From an uncultured Bacilli bacterium (GTDB taxonomy: Bacteria; Bacillota_I; Bacilli_A; RF39; UBA660): a stretch of DNA of 64,000 nt. Below are positions 37,092-47,173 of this stretch, piece after piece. The notes under the pieces are model-generated. The model was given only the letters and a program-made list of their open reading frames with translations. It was not told the DNA's origin and ran no database searches. Position 1 is the first letter of the stretch. Every line of letters begins with the position of its first letter. The stretch is taken from positions 140,791 to 204,790 of the forward strand of contig CALVKC010000003.1 of the NCBI GenBank assembly GCA_944332505.1, written 5' to 3'. The position numbers and the translations under genes were made by a program.

Positions 37092-38552
37092 TTATTTACA
37101 CAATCTATGCATTAAATCTAATGAATCTAACAAATCTTTAGATTGATAAATTTGTGTTTCGTTAATTTTTTGTGAACCATTTGCTGTGAATTGTTTATCT
37201 TCTTCAATAGACATTTTTTTGTTTTTCTTTAATTCACGAGATATTGATTCATAAAGATTTTTAGATTGCTCTACTGTTTTAGCTTCATTACCAAATCTAG
37301 CAATTATTTCTTGTTTTTCATCTTTAGTTGTTGAATTTTCAGAAATTAATTTAATAATCTGACCTAGATTAACGTTAGTAACAGCAGCTTCTTGCAGAAC
37401 TTTTTTAAATTTACTTAAAGCTAATTTCAATTCATCATTTTCTTTAAGAATTTTATTAACTTTTTTCATAATTTTATTTTCAGTTGTTACCTTATCATAA
37501 CGTGGCTCTGATGTGGATTTAGTTTTTACACCAGCGACACTAGAGTTTCTAGCTTTTCTACCGTTAGAGTTAGGTATGTGTGATTTGGATGTACTGTTTT
37601 GTTGAACGAAACCACCAACATTTGTTGCTTCATCAACCACTTCATCATCCTCTTCAGTTAACTGTTTTTCAAATGGTTTTGAATTTGCTTTACCAACCCA
37701 AGGTTTGGCTTTACCTTTAGGAACACCAGCATCCCAACTATTAACATTTTTACCAGGTTCATCGTTGCTTGGTGTCGTCATAGCATCTTTTTTCTGATAA
37801 TTATCGGTATATCCGACATGAGAATCGTACTCATTTAGTACAATTTCAAAAAGTCTTGATTCATTCATATTGTTTTCGTCATTTAATTCGCCAGTTTCAG
37901 AATCATCAAAGTCAAACTCAACTTCACCATCTTTAAGTGAACTTAAATCTAAAAGATATTCGGCACCAGTTTCGTTATCTTTCAATTCAACTTTATTGTT
38001 GTCAACATTTACTAAAACTTGGTCGTCATCTTTTAATAATTTATACACTTTTACGATTTCATCGTCATTCGCATTTGAGAAGTCATACTCATCATCACCA
38101 ACTTTATATTTTTCAAATTCAGCCCATTCGCTATCATCTGGTTCAGTAGAAATTTCAACATCAGTTGTTGTACTATCATCTGTATCATTTGTGTTATCTA
38201 GCACATCAACATCAGTATCTGCTTCTTCATCACCACTTTCAGACTCAGCATCAGAATCATCTGTATCGTCTGATTTTTCATCTTCATTTTCTGTTGATGA
38301 ATCATCTTCTTCAGTTTCATCTTCATCTGGTTTTTCATCGGCTTCATTTGAAGTGTCGGGTGTGGTATCATCCACTTCTTCCACTTCATATTCATCGTCA
38401 TCTTCTTCGGTTAGAATCTGATTATATGTATCTCTGACTGCTTCGTTAAGTAAATCCCTAACAGCATTTGAAGTGTTTTCCTTTAAAGAATTAGCAAGAG
38501 TTTCATAATCTAACAAAGATTCTTTAACAAATTTGCTTCTTATATCTTTCAT
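37092..38552 (-). CDS. Prohead core scaffold protein, gp22-like
   Basis: A 486-residue, extremely acidic protein. Residues ~50-140 are nearly pure D/E/S/T, followed by helices at the C-terminus. It contains many L/I-x-E sites (ILTE, LLNE, VLNE, ILKE, LISE) that would let the gp21-like protease degrade it to peptides, as in T4 gp22. Position between the protease and the major capsid gene matches T4. Assignment rests on context, composition and cleavage-site density. Confidence 0.78.
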   Translation of the reverse strand: MKDIRSKFVKESLLDYETLANSLKENTSNAVRDLLNEAVRDTYNQILTEEDDDEYEVEEVDDTTPDTSNEADEKPDEDETEEDDSSTENEDEKSDDTDDSDAESESGDEEADTDVDVLDNTNDTDDSTTTDVEISTEPDDSEWAEFEKYKVGDDEYDFSNANDDEIVKVYKLLKDDDQVLVNVDNNKVELKDNETGAEYLLDLSSLKDGEVEFDFDDSETGELNDENNMNESRLFEIVLNEYDSHVGYTDNYQKKDAMTTPSNDEPGKNVNSWDAGVPKGKAKPWVGKANSKPFEKQLTEEDDEVVDEATNVGGFVQQNSTSKSHIPNSNGRKARNSSVAGVKTKSTSEPRYDKVTTENKIMKKVNKILKENDELKLALSKFKKVLQEAAVTNVNLGQIIKLISENSTTKDEKQEIIARFGNEAKTVEQSKNLYESISRELKKNKKMSIEEDKQFTANGSQKINETQIYQSKDLLDSLDLMHRLCK

Positions 38553-38577
38553 TATTAAATGAATTTATTTAATTATT

Positions 38578-38585
38578 TATTTATA
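38578..38585 (-). promoter_or_regulatory. Candidate late promoter (TATAAATA)
   Basis: TATAAATA on the minus strand 26 nt upstream of the scaffold gene ATG, in an 81-bp A/T-rich gap. It would drive scaffold plus capsid protein. Confidence 0.5.
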
Positions 38586-38633
38586 AATATGTATATATTT
38601 AAAAAAATTTTTTTTTTACTAAAAAAATATTAA

Positions 38634-39335
38634 TTAATTTAGTAAAATATTTTTAATTTTTTTAACTTTTTCATTAATAACACTATTTTTTTGTTTTTTT
38701 TCTTCCATATACGGTTGTAATGATTCTTCATCTGCACTAATGTATGCATTAGGTGTACTAGGGTCACTAACAATATCCCAACATATTAATTCAAAATCAT
38801 CCCCTACTATATATTGACCCATTTTCTGTTCAACAGAGCCAACACCTCTTGAAGACACACCTATTTTATACCCATTCAATAATAAATTGGCAGCCATATC
38901 ACCCATATTTGATATAATACCATATTTGACATATCCTGGAGTAATATTTAATTGAAGTTTGCCAACTAACGTTCGCCCTTCCCAATGTAATTCAATAATT
39001 TTATGGGAAACCCTACCTAAATCAATAGTTGATTCTGAAGGGTGGTTTAATTCACCACTCGCACGTTCATCTGCAATTCTTTCTTGATATAACTCGACTT
39101 GTTTTTTTAATACATTTTCTGGGTATATTCTACCATTAGCATTTTTTATACCATATTTTTGAAAAACGGCATGCACAATAAAAGGATTTGGACAAAACCA
39201 TTTATCTTCAGAATTAATCGTTTCTACAATTTTTTTATTGTGATTATCTGCCATTGAAATATAACCATCATTTTCTATTAATAAGCCAGTACCCGTATTT
39301 CCTTTTTTAATTTCAAGTAACTCAGTATGATTCAT
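38634..39335 (-). CDS. Prohead maturation protease, gp21-like
   Basis: A 233-residue serine protease of the T4 gp21 type. Seen: YGIKNANGRIYPENVL (~61-76), catalytic His in GELNHPS (H98), catalytic Ser in GVSSRGVG (~161-162) and a following WDIVSDPS with conserved Asp. The C-terminal ~35 residues are Lys-rich and may be removed on activation. It acts inside the prohead and should cut scaffold, capsid and internal proteins after L/I-x-E. Confidence 0.92.
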   Translation of the reverse strand: MNHTELLEIKKGNTGTGLLIENDGYISMADNHNKKIVETINSEDKWFCPNPFIVHAVFQKYGIKNANGRIYPENVLKKQVELYQERIADERASGELNHPSESTIDLGRVSHKIIELHWEGRTLVGKLQLNITPGYVKYGIISNMGDMAANLLLNGYKIGVSSRGVGSVEQKMGQYIVGDDFELICWDIVSDPSTPNAYISADEESLQPYMEEKKQKNSVINEKVKKIKNILLN

Positions 39336-39360
39336 TGTAAGAATATTTTATAAATAAATA

Positions 39361-39666
39361 TTAATTAAGTTTAATTAATTTAACATTATTTTTATCAGAT
39401 ATATTAAGTTTAAATTTATTTACTTTTTTAGTTTTAGATAAATTCAAACTATTAATAAATTTGATTCTATTTTTTTTTAGTATATAGTGATTATTTTTGT
39501 CTGTGATAAATTCCCCATCATATTTTTCCAACAATAAATCATCTATTACTGATTTAGTTATAGATGGTAATAATTTATGTGTTAACAGATATTCAATTAC
39601 CTTATCAACGTTTTGGATATTAGTATTTTCACTATACCATTTTATAATCGATTCTATATCATTCAT
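39361..39666 (-). CDS. Small basic protein, unknown function
   Basis: A 101-residue protein with a basic C-terminal half (KKNRIKFINSLNLSKTKKVN). No family recognised. Located between the protease and the portal group, so possibly a minor head protein (compare T4 gp67/gp68 positions). A TATAAATA on its strand at 39673-39680 is too close to the ATG to be sure of. Confidence 0.5.
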   Translation of the reverse strand: MNDIESIIKWYSENTNIQNVDKVIEYLLTHKLLPSITKSVIDDLLLEKYDGEFITDKNNHYILKKNRIKFINSLNLSKTKKVNKFKLNISDKNNVKLIKLN

Positions 39667-39699
39667 ATATTTTATTTATAAATATTTAAATAAAAAAAA

Positions 39700-39729
39700 A
39701 AACAAAGAGCAATTACTTGCTCTTTGTTA
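39700..39729 (-). terminator. Intrinsic terminator
   Basis: Stem AACAAAGAGCAA/TTGCTCTTTGTT with a long T-run on the minus strand; overlaps the stop codon of the 143-residue gene. Confidence 0.85.
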
Positions 39730-40144
39730 AAATAAAATTATCATTATTTAAATTTAATATTAAATTATCTATTGGCGGTTTTATTAGATTTTCAATTATT
39801 GTTCCAATATCTGATAATTGAATTATATTACTTTTTTGTTTTATAAAAAATTCAAACGAAAAAAAATTTTTTTTATTTTCTTCAAGCGAATTTATCTTTA
39901 AATCAAAATCACACATTAATTTATTTTCAAAATATGGTGAATTTATTAATAATCTTTTTAAATCACGCTTAAATGTTTTAAAAATATATTTTAATTGCTC
40001 ACTATAAATATCATTAACTTTTGGTGTTATCCAAGTTTTACACGTTACATATATAACTATTGGCATTATTCTATTTACAGAGCCATACTTTGTTTTAATT
40101 TTATCAGATATTTTTATTTCATATTCTTTATTTAGACGTTCCAT
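39713..40144 (-). CDS. Protein of unknown function, head gene cluster
   Basis: A 143-residue protein with mixed alpha/beta character and no recognised motif (PIVIYVTCKTWITPKV, YFENKLMCDFDLKIN). It stands as a single unit between a terminator and the 303-residue helical gene. Function unknown. Confidence 0.55.
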   Translation of the reverse strand: MERLNKEYEIKISDKIKTKYGSVNRIMPIVIYVTCKTWITPKVNDIYSEQLKYIFKTFKRDLKRLLINSPYFENKLMCDFDLKINSLEENKKNFFSFEFFIKQKSNIIQLSDIGTIIENLIKPPIDNLILNLNNDNFILTKSK

Positions 40145-40197
40145 AATGACTTACTTATATTTAAAATATATAAGTATCTAGCATTTTGTCAACATAA

Positions 40198-41109
40198 CTA
40201 ACTATTTAGAACATCAACAATATCAAGCATATCAACAACATCTTTAATTAAAGTCTCTTTACTATAAACTTTATTATCTATTTGTTCCTTAATTTCTAAT
40301 AAGCCATTCAAATCATCTTTATTATCGCATTTAGATATCATATCTGATAACCTATTAACGCATTCATTTTTTAATGCTTGCAATTTGTCCATTGCATCGT
40401 TTTCATTGGCATTTATAATTTCTTTAATAAATTTTTTTTCATCATTAGATAACAATTTACTATATTTAATATCGTATTCACACAATTTCTTTATCATATC
40501 ATTGTCAGGAGTTGCTTTTTCTTTAAAATTATTCTCCATATAATTTTTTATGATACTATAATTTTCTTTAATTAGAGAAATATTTTTTATACTTTTTTTA
40601 TTTTTAAATAAAAAATCGCAACTATTAAAGTATGTTAATTTATCTTCAGATATTTTGTCACATGGTTTAATGTCATATTTCTTTATAATATCTGATAGTT
40701 TTTTATTTGATTCATTTAACGATTTCTTATCTATATTTTTATATAATAACGAAAGTGTCTCATTAATATAATCAGTAGATTTTAATGAGGGTTTATAATT
40801 TTCTAGAGCTTTAAAAAAATAAAACTGATTCAGCAAATTATTATCTTCTTTAATTGTTTTTATGAATTCCTTAACAGCTGCCTTATTAGATTTAAATAAT
40901 TTAGGTAGCGCACTTTCAAACACATAATTGCTTAAACCAAAATTATTACATTCATATGTTAATTCATCATCTCTCTTAATCATATCAACAATACGATTTG
41001 CTTCGTCCATTAAATTATCGTAGATATCATAATCTCCATTTTCTAATGCTGATGATGCTGAGATAATTGCATCTCTCCATTTTTTTAGGTATTTATCTTT
41101 AGCTTTCAT
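40198..41109 (-). CDS. Helical protein downstream of portal, unknown function
   Basis: A 303-residue, all-helical, charged protein without recognised motif. It lies 14 bp downstream of the portal gene on the same strand and probably shares its mRNA. May be a head or internal protein; the sequence alone does not say. Confidence 0.55.
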   Translation of the reverse strand: MKAKDKYLKKWRDAIISASSALENGDYDIYDNLMDEANRIVDMIKRDDELTYECNNFGLSNYVFESALPKLFKSNKAAVKEFIKTIKEDNNLLNQFYFFKALENYKPSLKSTDYINETLSLLYKNIDKKSLNESNKKLSDIIKKYDIKPCDKISEDKLTYFNSCDFLFKNKKSIKNISLIKENYSIIKNYMENNFKEKATPDNDMIKKLCEYDIKYSKLLSNDEKKFIKEIINANENDAMDKLQALKNECVNRLSDMISKCDNKDDLNGLLEIKEQIDNKVYSKETLIKDVVDMLDIVDVLNS

Positions 41110-41123
41110 TTTTATCTATATTA

Positions 41124-43151
41124 TTATATATTATTATCAGATGGTTTAATAGTGTCTAATGATTTAATCATATTATTAAATTCATCATTAATTATTAATG
41201 CTTTATTATAAACGTCAACTCTTTCTAATACAGTTTCATTGGATTTATCAAATCTATCTAAAAAAAATCTTTCTAATTTAGATTTTTTAGTTTCTGTTAT
41301 GAGTTTGTTATTACGTTTTTTTAATGCTTCATTCTGGGATACGTTAGTTGGTTCATTATCTGAAATAGGTATTTCATTTTCTTGACCATTAATATCGCCA
41401 TTTTCATCATTACCAAGATTATCCAAATTATCTATATCAGCATCATTTGATTCATCTCCCATTGACATGTCACCACCTAAACCACCGCTAGGTGCTCCAC
41501 CACCAAATCCACCGCCCATGCCATCATCTTGTTGGCTATCTTGCGTATCATTTTGATATGTAGCGCCTGGCTCTCCATATATTCTGTCAACAGTGTCAAA
41601 AATACCAGTTTTTTGTATAATTTGAGATGTTTTTTCTAATTCTGCTGCAAGCGCTTTTTCTAATCTTATCTCTTCAAAATTATTTTGAATGTCTTTATCA
41701 CTCCATTTCATAATTTCTTTTAATGCACGAGTTTGTGACATGATAGGTATACCATTTCCTGGGTCAGAAACAGCATCTCTAATTGCTGTAACTTTTTTCT
41801 GTATGTTATCAATTTCTAATTGTTCAGCTTGTGTTGACGGATTATTCATTGATAATGAAAAATTGGTTAACTCATCAGTAAAACCTAAAATATATAAATG
41901 AATACTTGCAATTTTTGTCAACTCCATTAAAAACGCTTGTTGAATTCTATTTACTGTTCTAGTAAATCTGATATCCATTAATGATAAATTTTTACCATCA
42001 CCAGTAGTTTCTTCAAAATTCAAAAATGATTTAGGTATGCGCAAAGCAGTTAATACTTTGTTTTGGACGAATTTTATATCATCCATTGCCGTTAAATTTT
42101 GTGCAGCAGATAAAGTATCAATTGGAGTTGGAGCATTTGGGTCTCTCACTGGAATAAATATATCTTGGTCAACAGATAAAAGATTTTTTCGCAAATCTAC
42201 TTGCCCAGTTAATGGGTCTATAATTGGTGTGCGTTTGAAATTATTTGCAATATCTTCAACGTATGCTTTAACATCAGCATCATCAATAGCACCAACATAA
42301 ATTTTATAAACTCTACGTTCAATCGAACGTTCCAATCTATATATTAACATCATGTCTTCCATTAAAGATAACATTCTCCAATGTCTTCTAGCTTTATTTA
42401 AATAGCTAACCCCATAAGGTAAATACAACGAATCAGTTAATAATCTAAAATGTCCTATTTGCCAATTTCTGAAAGCTGTCTGTGCATTGTTTTCGTCTTG
42501 CCAAATAAATTTTGTTGTCATGTCTTTAGCATTATCATTTGTATGTGAACCTACAATTGAAAATTGATTTTCAACACCATTTTCTAACCTCTCAACATTG
42601 AAAACTGGTAATTGTCTCCATCCAGTAATACCAAGTTTATTATCTATATTAAGTAACATAAATTGATTACCATATTTGCACATAGCCCTAATTATCATAG
42701 GTGCAGTTATTTGCAAATCTAGTCTATTAGTAAACAATTCTTCTAAAACACTTTTTATTCTATCTGATTTAGAATATACATTAATTATTTGCCCTTTAGA
42801 TGATAATACACTACACTCTTCAGATATGATATCAAGTGCTGCACCAATTTCTGGAAATGAATCCATTAAATCGGCATCACGATACATTAATTTAACATTA
42901 TTAAGACCAGCAAAAGCTTGTACAGATAAATCAGTATTCGCCTTTATCCATCTATTGTTAAGATATCTATTTTGTTGTAATTCTAACTTAGTTTTTGCAA
43001 AATCTTCTTTATCAGTAGTCTTATATATTACTTTATCGCCATACGATGAGAAATCATAAGTATTATTATGTGGAACATCTTTTTTTATGTCCCAATTACC
43101 ACTAATAGCATTATCTAAGTTCTGAAATACCGTGAATATTTTTTTTGCCAT
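41124..43151 (-). CDS. Portal protein, gp20-like
   Basis: A 675-residue protein, longer than T4 gp20 (about 520). Conserved parts: DSFPEIGAALDIISEECSV (~93-111), YRLERSIERRVYKIYVG, a LDSLPYGVSYL-like LYLPYGVSYLNKARRHW, and FVQNKVLTALRIPKSFLNFE (~375-395). The C-terminal ~130 residues are a low-complexity Gly/Asp/Asn-rich extension (DDGMGGGFGGGAPSGGLGGD) and a helical tail. It forms the dodecameric DNA-entry ring at the capsid vertex. Located between terminase and protease. Confidence 0.92.
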   Translation of the reverse strand: MAKKIFTVFQNLDNAISGNWDIKKDVPHNNTYDFSSYGDKVIYKTTDKEDFAKTKLELQQNRYLNNRWIKANTDLSVQAFAGLNNVKLMYRDADLMDSFPEIGAALDIISEECSVLSSKGQIINVYSKSDRIKSVLEELFTNRLDLQITAPMIIRAMCKYGNQFMLLNIDNKLGITGWRQLPVFNVERLENGVENQFSIVGSHTNDNAKDMTTKFIWQDENNAQTAFRNWQIGHFRLLTDSLYLPYGVSYLNKARRHWRMLSLMEDMMLIYRLERSIERRVYKIYVGAIDDADVKAYVEDIANNFKRTPIIDPLTGQVDLRKNLLSVDQDIFIPVRDPNAPTPIDTLSAAQNLTAMDDIKFVQNKVLTALRIPKSFLNFEETTGDGKNLSLMDIRFTRTVNRIQQAFLMELTKIASIHLYILGFTDELTNFSLSMNNPSTQAEQLEIDNIQKKVTAIRDAVSDPGNGIPIMSQTRALKEIMKWSDKDIQNNFEEIRLEKALAAELEKTSQIIQKTGIFDTVDRIYGEPGATYQNDTQDSQQDDGMGGGFGGGAPSGGLGGDMSMGDESNDADIDNLDNLGNDENGDINGQENEIPISDNEPTNVSQNEALKKRNNKLITETKKSKLERFFLDRFDKSNETVLERVDVYNKALIINDEFNNMIKSLDTIKPSDNNI

Positions 43152-43204
43152 TATAACTCAATAATTTACACTTATTATTATAAATAAATATTAATAAAAA
43201 ATAA

Positions 43205-43236
43205 AAAAATGGCAACATATATATGCTGCCATTTAT
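43205..43236 (-). terminator. Intrinsic terminator after terminase gene
   Basis: Stem AAATGGCA/TGCCATTT around CATATATATG, with T-run on the minus strand, 16 bp past the terminase stop. Confidence 0.8.
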
Positions 43237-43251
43237 ATACATTACCATATA

Positions 43252-45117
43252 TTATCTTCTATTACCAAATAACCACATAAAATTACCATGTATTGATTTA
43301 TTCTTTATTGTTTTATTATTATAAAATGGTAAATTATTATTAGGTGTCATATCATAATTAGTTCTATGCTGTCTAGTCTCAATATTTCCGCTAGTCATAT
43401 ATGAACTTAGAATAGCAGCATCTTTATTCTTTACACTAACTAATTTATTGATAGAATATTGCATGATAAATAATCCCATAGCTAAACAAGTGATTGAGTC
43501 ATCATGTGCCCCACTCATATGGTCCATACGTCCAGTATCACCTTTGAATATCCAAGTTTCTAATTCATTAATGACTCTTATTGAACGAATTTTAAACTCA
43601 TTGTTTTTAACCATACTTGCAAAATTAGACAATACTGGAAATCTATTTCCTTGAAAATGGAAACCAGGTAATTTATCTTGATATGAATCGAATAATGGTT
43701 TCGATGCATATTGTACAGTATATGTTTTTTGTGTACTATCCTCATAGTATATATTCTTATAGCCTAACTGAATTAAAGTCAATAAACATGCATCACCAAC
43801 CCCACCAGTTGAATCTACAACAATATATGCTTCATTATACATTCTTGCATAATTAAATGCCATTTGTCCAATTTCATCTCCAGTTTTCTTTCCTAAATAT
43901 TCCATTACTTGTTCAACAATAGGCATACCATGTTCATCAACACCATCCATATCAATCATTTCAATTGCTGTTCTATCACCAGCATCACCTCTAGATGGGT
44001 CAATAGCACATATATACCTATGCCCTTCATAAGGCGGTTTCCAAAACCACGTTTCTGGCACTAATGCATCTGACATATTTGTTAATGGTTCACACACATT
44101 GAGTGTTTGTTGCATCTCAATAAATTCAGGTGAAACTACGTTATTGGCAGAACCCATAAATGACACATCTAGTTCTTGAGCTATTTTCATAGTGTCATTG
44201 TTGAAAGACTTACACATATCAACATACCAAGGTGATGTCGGAGTCCATCCTTCTTTCTCTAGTTTACGCCATTTTTCTTCATCATATTTTATTGTTCCAG
44301 AGCTATCTAATGTATCCTCTATTATCCACTCAATATCGCCAGTTTCTTTATTTTTTTTATACCATGATAAATTTTTATTATATCTCAAATCTTGATACCA
44401 CTTAAATTCTACTGGGTTATAATTATTTTCTTTGGATAATGCTTGTTTATAAGTATTGTAGTATAATTCATCTTTACCATTAGGCGTGGAAACCATGATA
44501 ATTTTTGAATTTGGTACTGAAGCTGTTGCAGCGACTGCCGATGAGTATACAGCTAAACCATCTTCAATAAAGGCAGCCTCATCAAAAATCAATATAGATA
44601 CTGCTGAAATACCACGAGCAGCATTTGGACCACTTGACCTAGCATATACTTTACTACCATTAAACAATTCTAATTCTGATTTACTATTTTTTACAAAAAT
44701 ATCCTTTTTGTTTTTTTCAGATTTTGGGTCTGGAGAATAATAATCATCACCCCAATACCATCTTGGTACTTGCAATAAAAAATCTCTAATTTTAGATATT
44801 AATTGTTGCGATAAATCTAATTTATTACCAATACATAGTATTGTTTCTGGTGAATCTTTGGGTGAAAATACTATTTGCGCAGCAGCCCATGCTGAAGTTA
44901 TTGTTGTAATACCAGCTTGTCTATGCTTTATCGCAATGCTAGCTTTATTTTCAGCTAGACTTTTAAGAAACGCTTTTTGTCTAGGAAACAGATTAAATGG
45001 AGTTAGTTTACCTACACTAGCATTAAAAGTTGATAAATATTTTTCAATGAAAAATATTCTAGTTTTGTCCATATATGATTTGGCATATTGATTTGCCATT
45101 TCTTGCATATCAATCAT
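43252..45117 (-). CDS. Terminase large subunit, gp17-like
   Basis: A 621-residue DNA-packaging motor. N-terminal ATPase: Walker A-like KHRQAGITT (~64-72, non-canonical as in many gp17 relatives), Walker B SILIFDEAAF (D179, E180) and the coupling motif MVSTPNG (~208). C-terminal RNase H-like nuclease: AIDPSRGDAGDRTA (D372), YIVVDSTGGVGDA (D434) and GAHDDSITCLA (D538/D539). It docks on the portal, whose gene is next downstream. No small terminase subunit was recognised nearby. Confidence 0.93.
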   Translation of the reverse strand: MIDMQEMANQYAKSYMDKTRIFFIEKYLSTFNASVGKLTPFNLFPRQKAFLKSLAENKASIAIKHRQAGITTITSAWAAAQIVFSPKDSPETILCIGNKLDLSQQLISKIRDFLLQVPRWYWGDDYYSPDPKSEKNKKDIFVKNSKSELELFNGSKVYARSSGPNAARGISAVSILIFDEAAFIEDGLAVYSSAVAATASVPNSKIIMVSTPNGKDELYYNTYKQALSKENNYNPVEFKWYQDLRYNKNLSWYKKNKETGDIEWIIEDTLDSSGTIKYDEEKWRKLEKEGWTPTSPWYVDMCKSFNNDTMKIAQELDVSFMGSANNVVSPEFIEMQQTLNVCEPLTNMSDALVPETWFWKPPYEGHRYICAIDPSRGDAGDRTAIEMIDMDGVDEHGMPIVEQVMEYLGKKTGDEIGQMAFNYARMYNEAYIVVDSTGGVGDACLLTLIQLGYKNIYYEDSTQKTYTVQYASKPLFDSYQDKLPGFHFQGNRFPVLSNFASMVKNNEFKIRSIRVINELETWIFKGDTGRMDHMSGAHDDSITCLAMGLFIMQYSINKLVSVKNKDAAILSSYMTSGNIETRQHRTNYDMTPNNNLPFYNNKTIKNKSIHGNFMWLFGNRR

Positions 45118-45131
45118 AACAATTATTTTTT

Positions 45132-46658
45132 TTAATCAATTAGTTTAGCTTCATAGCCTATATTTTTGCCATTTGCATTTTTAATTACAAAAACATTAAT
45201 ATTTTCTTCTTTATTTAATTTTTTTAGAATTGAAATAATTTCTTCATTGTTTAACCGTCTTCCATTACCACTGTAAATATTGCCAAATAATTCAATAAAT
45301 CTTTTATATATCTTATACCCTAAACCTATGTGTTGATAATTAGGATTTATAAAGATATGTAACTGATATAAATATTCGTTATTTATTTCTCTAGGTTCGG
45401 CTTTTAAATTGATAATATTTTCTGGTAATTCAATGTTATCAATAGTAACGTGCATTTGAAACTGATAATCATTAATTTGTTCTTCTTTAAAATCTATATT
45501 GTTTGTTGAACAATTTTTTATTAAATCATAAAAATAGTCATTATCAATATCATCAATATTTTCTTCAGTAATGTATTGGTCTTCAATAACAGATTTATTA
45601 TCATTGCCCTCAATAGATGATATATTGTCACTGTATTTTAAATCTTCAATTGAACTATTCAATAGCTCTTTCTTTATTTTATCCCCTAGTTTAGTTAGTG
45701 CTAAAATCTCTTTCAAATTCATGTTAAACTCATCAACCTTCATTTCACAAATGTGCATGAAATAATATGGTAATATTTTAGTATCATTAATATTATTACC
45801 AATGATATTCCATAACCCAACACCAAATCTCAAATCCCAAGGTTCAGCAATCAAAAAATCAGCTTGTTTAATAATATACATCGCTTTTTTATTATCGTTT
45901 GGTAAACCATGCGATGCAAATAATTCAAATAAACCTCTAACTGTTTCAGCTAATAAATATGGAAATATAATTCCTTGAGATGAAATATGTGTTTTTTCAC
46001 CTTTTGAACCTAACTCTACTTCAACATATGAACCTTGCATTGGGTTTTTATCACTTATTTTTTCTTGCACATTAAATAATAAATAATCATTTATTAATCT
46101 TATTTTTTCATATATTGGTAAAAGTTCTGGATTTAACTCATATATTTCATGTAAAAAATATTTAACACTTGAAAATTCATACGATATACCTTGTATTAAT
46201 GAATTTATTAATCTACGCTTTAGAACAACTTTAGTTAAATTATCATAATCATTTAAATCATCAAATTGATAATCTCTATTATCCGAATCTTCTGGTAAAA
46301 TTCTAAATGAATGTTTAGGCTTAATTTTATCAGTAATTGTACATTCTAGAACAATTGTTTCGTTTGGGATATTAAATAATTCAGTTACTATTTTTTCACA
46401 TAATTTAGTTAAGTTATCTCTTATTGGTTCTTCTAATTTTTTACACTTAGTAATTAGTGTAGATAATAATGATAATAATTCACTATTATTTAAATTATGT
46501 AAATCACTGTTATTGAATTTTTCCATAATATGATTATATCTTTTCTTAATCAGATAATAATCATATTTGAATTCTTTCTCAGGTGGAAATGCTTGATTAT
46601 CACCAAGAGATGTATTGTGATTTTTTAATTTACTATATAAAAATTTAGGTAATTTCAT
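45132..46658 (-). CDS. Virion-associated-type protein with C-terminal GNAT-like domain
   Basis: A 508-residue protein. Residues ~1-340 form a helical domain of unknown family (RRLINSLIQGISYEFSSVKY, EPWDLRFGVGLWNIIG). The C-terminal ~110 residues look like a GNAT acetyltransferase: IFINPNYQHIGLGYKIYKRF has the acetyl-CoA Q/R-x-x-G-x-G type loop, ending with a NGKNIGYEAKL strand. It is between the terminase gene and two acidic genes, so a head-associated role is likely, with possible acetylation of a virion protein as an inference. Confidence 0.55.
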   Translation of the reverse strand: MKLPKFLYSKLKNHNTSLGDNQAFPPEKEFKYDYYLIKKRYNHIMEKFNNSDLHNLNNSELLSLLSTLITKCKKLEEPIRDNLTKLCEKIVTELFNIPNETIVLECTITDKIKPKHSFRILPEDSDNRDYQFDDLNDYDNLTKVVLKRRLINSLIQGISYEFSSVKYFLHEIYELNPELLPIYEKIRLINDYLLFNVQEKISDKNPMQGSYVEVELGSKGEKTHISSQGIIFPYLLAETVRGLFELFASHGLPNDNKKAMYIIKQADFLIAEPWDLRFGVGLWNIIGNNINDTKILPYYFMHICEMKVDEFNMNLKEILALTKLGDKIKKELLNSSIEDLKYSDNISSIEGNDNKSVIEDQYITEENIDDIDNDYFYDLIKNCSTNNIDFKEEQINDYQFQMHVTIDNIELPENIINLKAEPREINNEYLYQLHIFINPNYQHIGLGYKIYKRFIELFGNIYSGNGRRLNNEEIISILKKLNKEENINVFVIKNANGKNIGYEAKLID

Positions 46659-46659
46659 A

Positions 46660-47106
46660 TTATTTCTTAGATAATAAATTATTTAGTTCCTTTTTTGTAA
46701 ATGGTATTGAATTTTCTTTAAGATTAGCTATATGCTCGTTAGTTAAATGAATTTTAGCATTAACATTAGATTTAGATATTAATTGTTTAATTTCTGGTCT
46801 ATTTGTCATTTTTCTAAAATTGCTAGTTGCATCTGATGGATTAGAGCCATTAACATCTAACGTAATAGTATTGTTAGTTGGATTACCATCATAAGAATTT
46901 GCATTAACTATAAAGTCTTTATCATTAGGGTTTTTTGATTTAGCTTTACTTAAATCTCCAGCTAATGAATTATAACTATCCGATGATGGCTCAACATAAG
47001 CATTCCCATCTTCATATAATTTTAATTCTTTTTTTTCAAATACTTTATATAATTTATTCTCTTTCAAAATGAGTTTATTTAATTCTTTTTTTGTAAAAAT
47101 TTTCAT
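46660..47106 (-). CDS. Small protein with duplicated targeting-like ends
   Basis: A 148-residue polar protein. The N-terminus MKIFTKKELNKLILKENKL and the C-terminus FTKKELNNLLSKK carry the same F-T-K-K-E-L-N-x-L segment, so the motif is present at both ends. The middle is Asn/Ser/Asp-rich and probably disordered. Starts immediately upstream of the GNAT-containing gene. Candidate packaged internal protein. Confidence 0.6.
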   Translation of the reverse strand: MKIFTKKELNKLILKENKLYKVFEKKELKLYEDGNAYVEPSSDSYNSLAGDLSKAKSKNPNDKDFIVNANSYDGNPTNNTITLDVNGSNPSDATSNFRKMTNRPEIKQLISKSNVNAKIHLTNEHIANLKENSIPFTKKELNNLLSKK

Positions 47107-47145
47107 AATACCATTGTTTTTAGATAAATATTATCAAAATAAAAA

Positions 47146-47173
47146 AAATCTAGAGTAAAGTACTCTAGATTCT
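47146..47173 (-). terminator. Intrinsic terminator
   Basis: Stem AATCTAGAGTA/TACTCTAGATT with T-run on the minus strand, touching the stop of the 171-residue acidic gene. Confidence 0.85.

Noticed and set aside
37870..38437. Overlapping Ser- and His/Leu-rich plus-strand ORFs
   Set aside because: Antisense shadows of the acidic D/E tract of the scaffold gene.
43179..43186. TATAAATA on the plus strand between portal and terminase genes (also at 16823 and near 39350)
   Set aside because: No plus-strand gene follows; in DNA of this AT content such matches are expected by chance.
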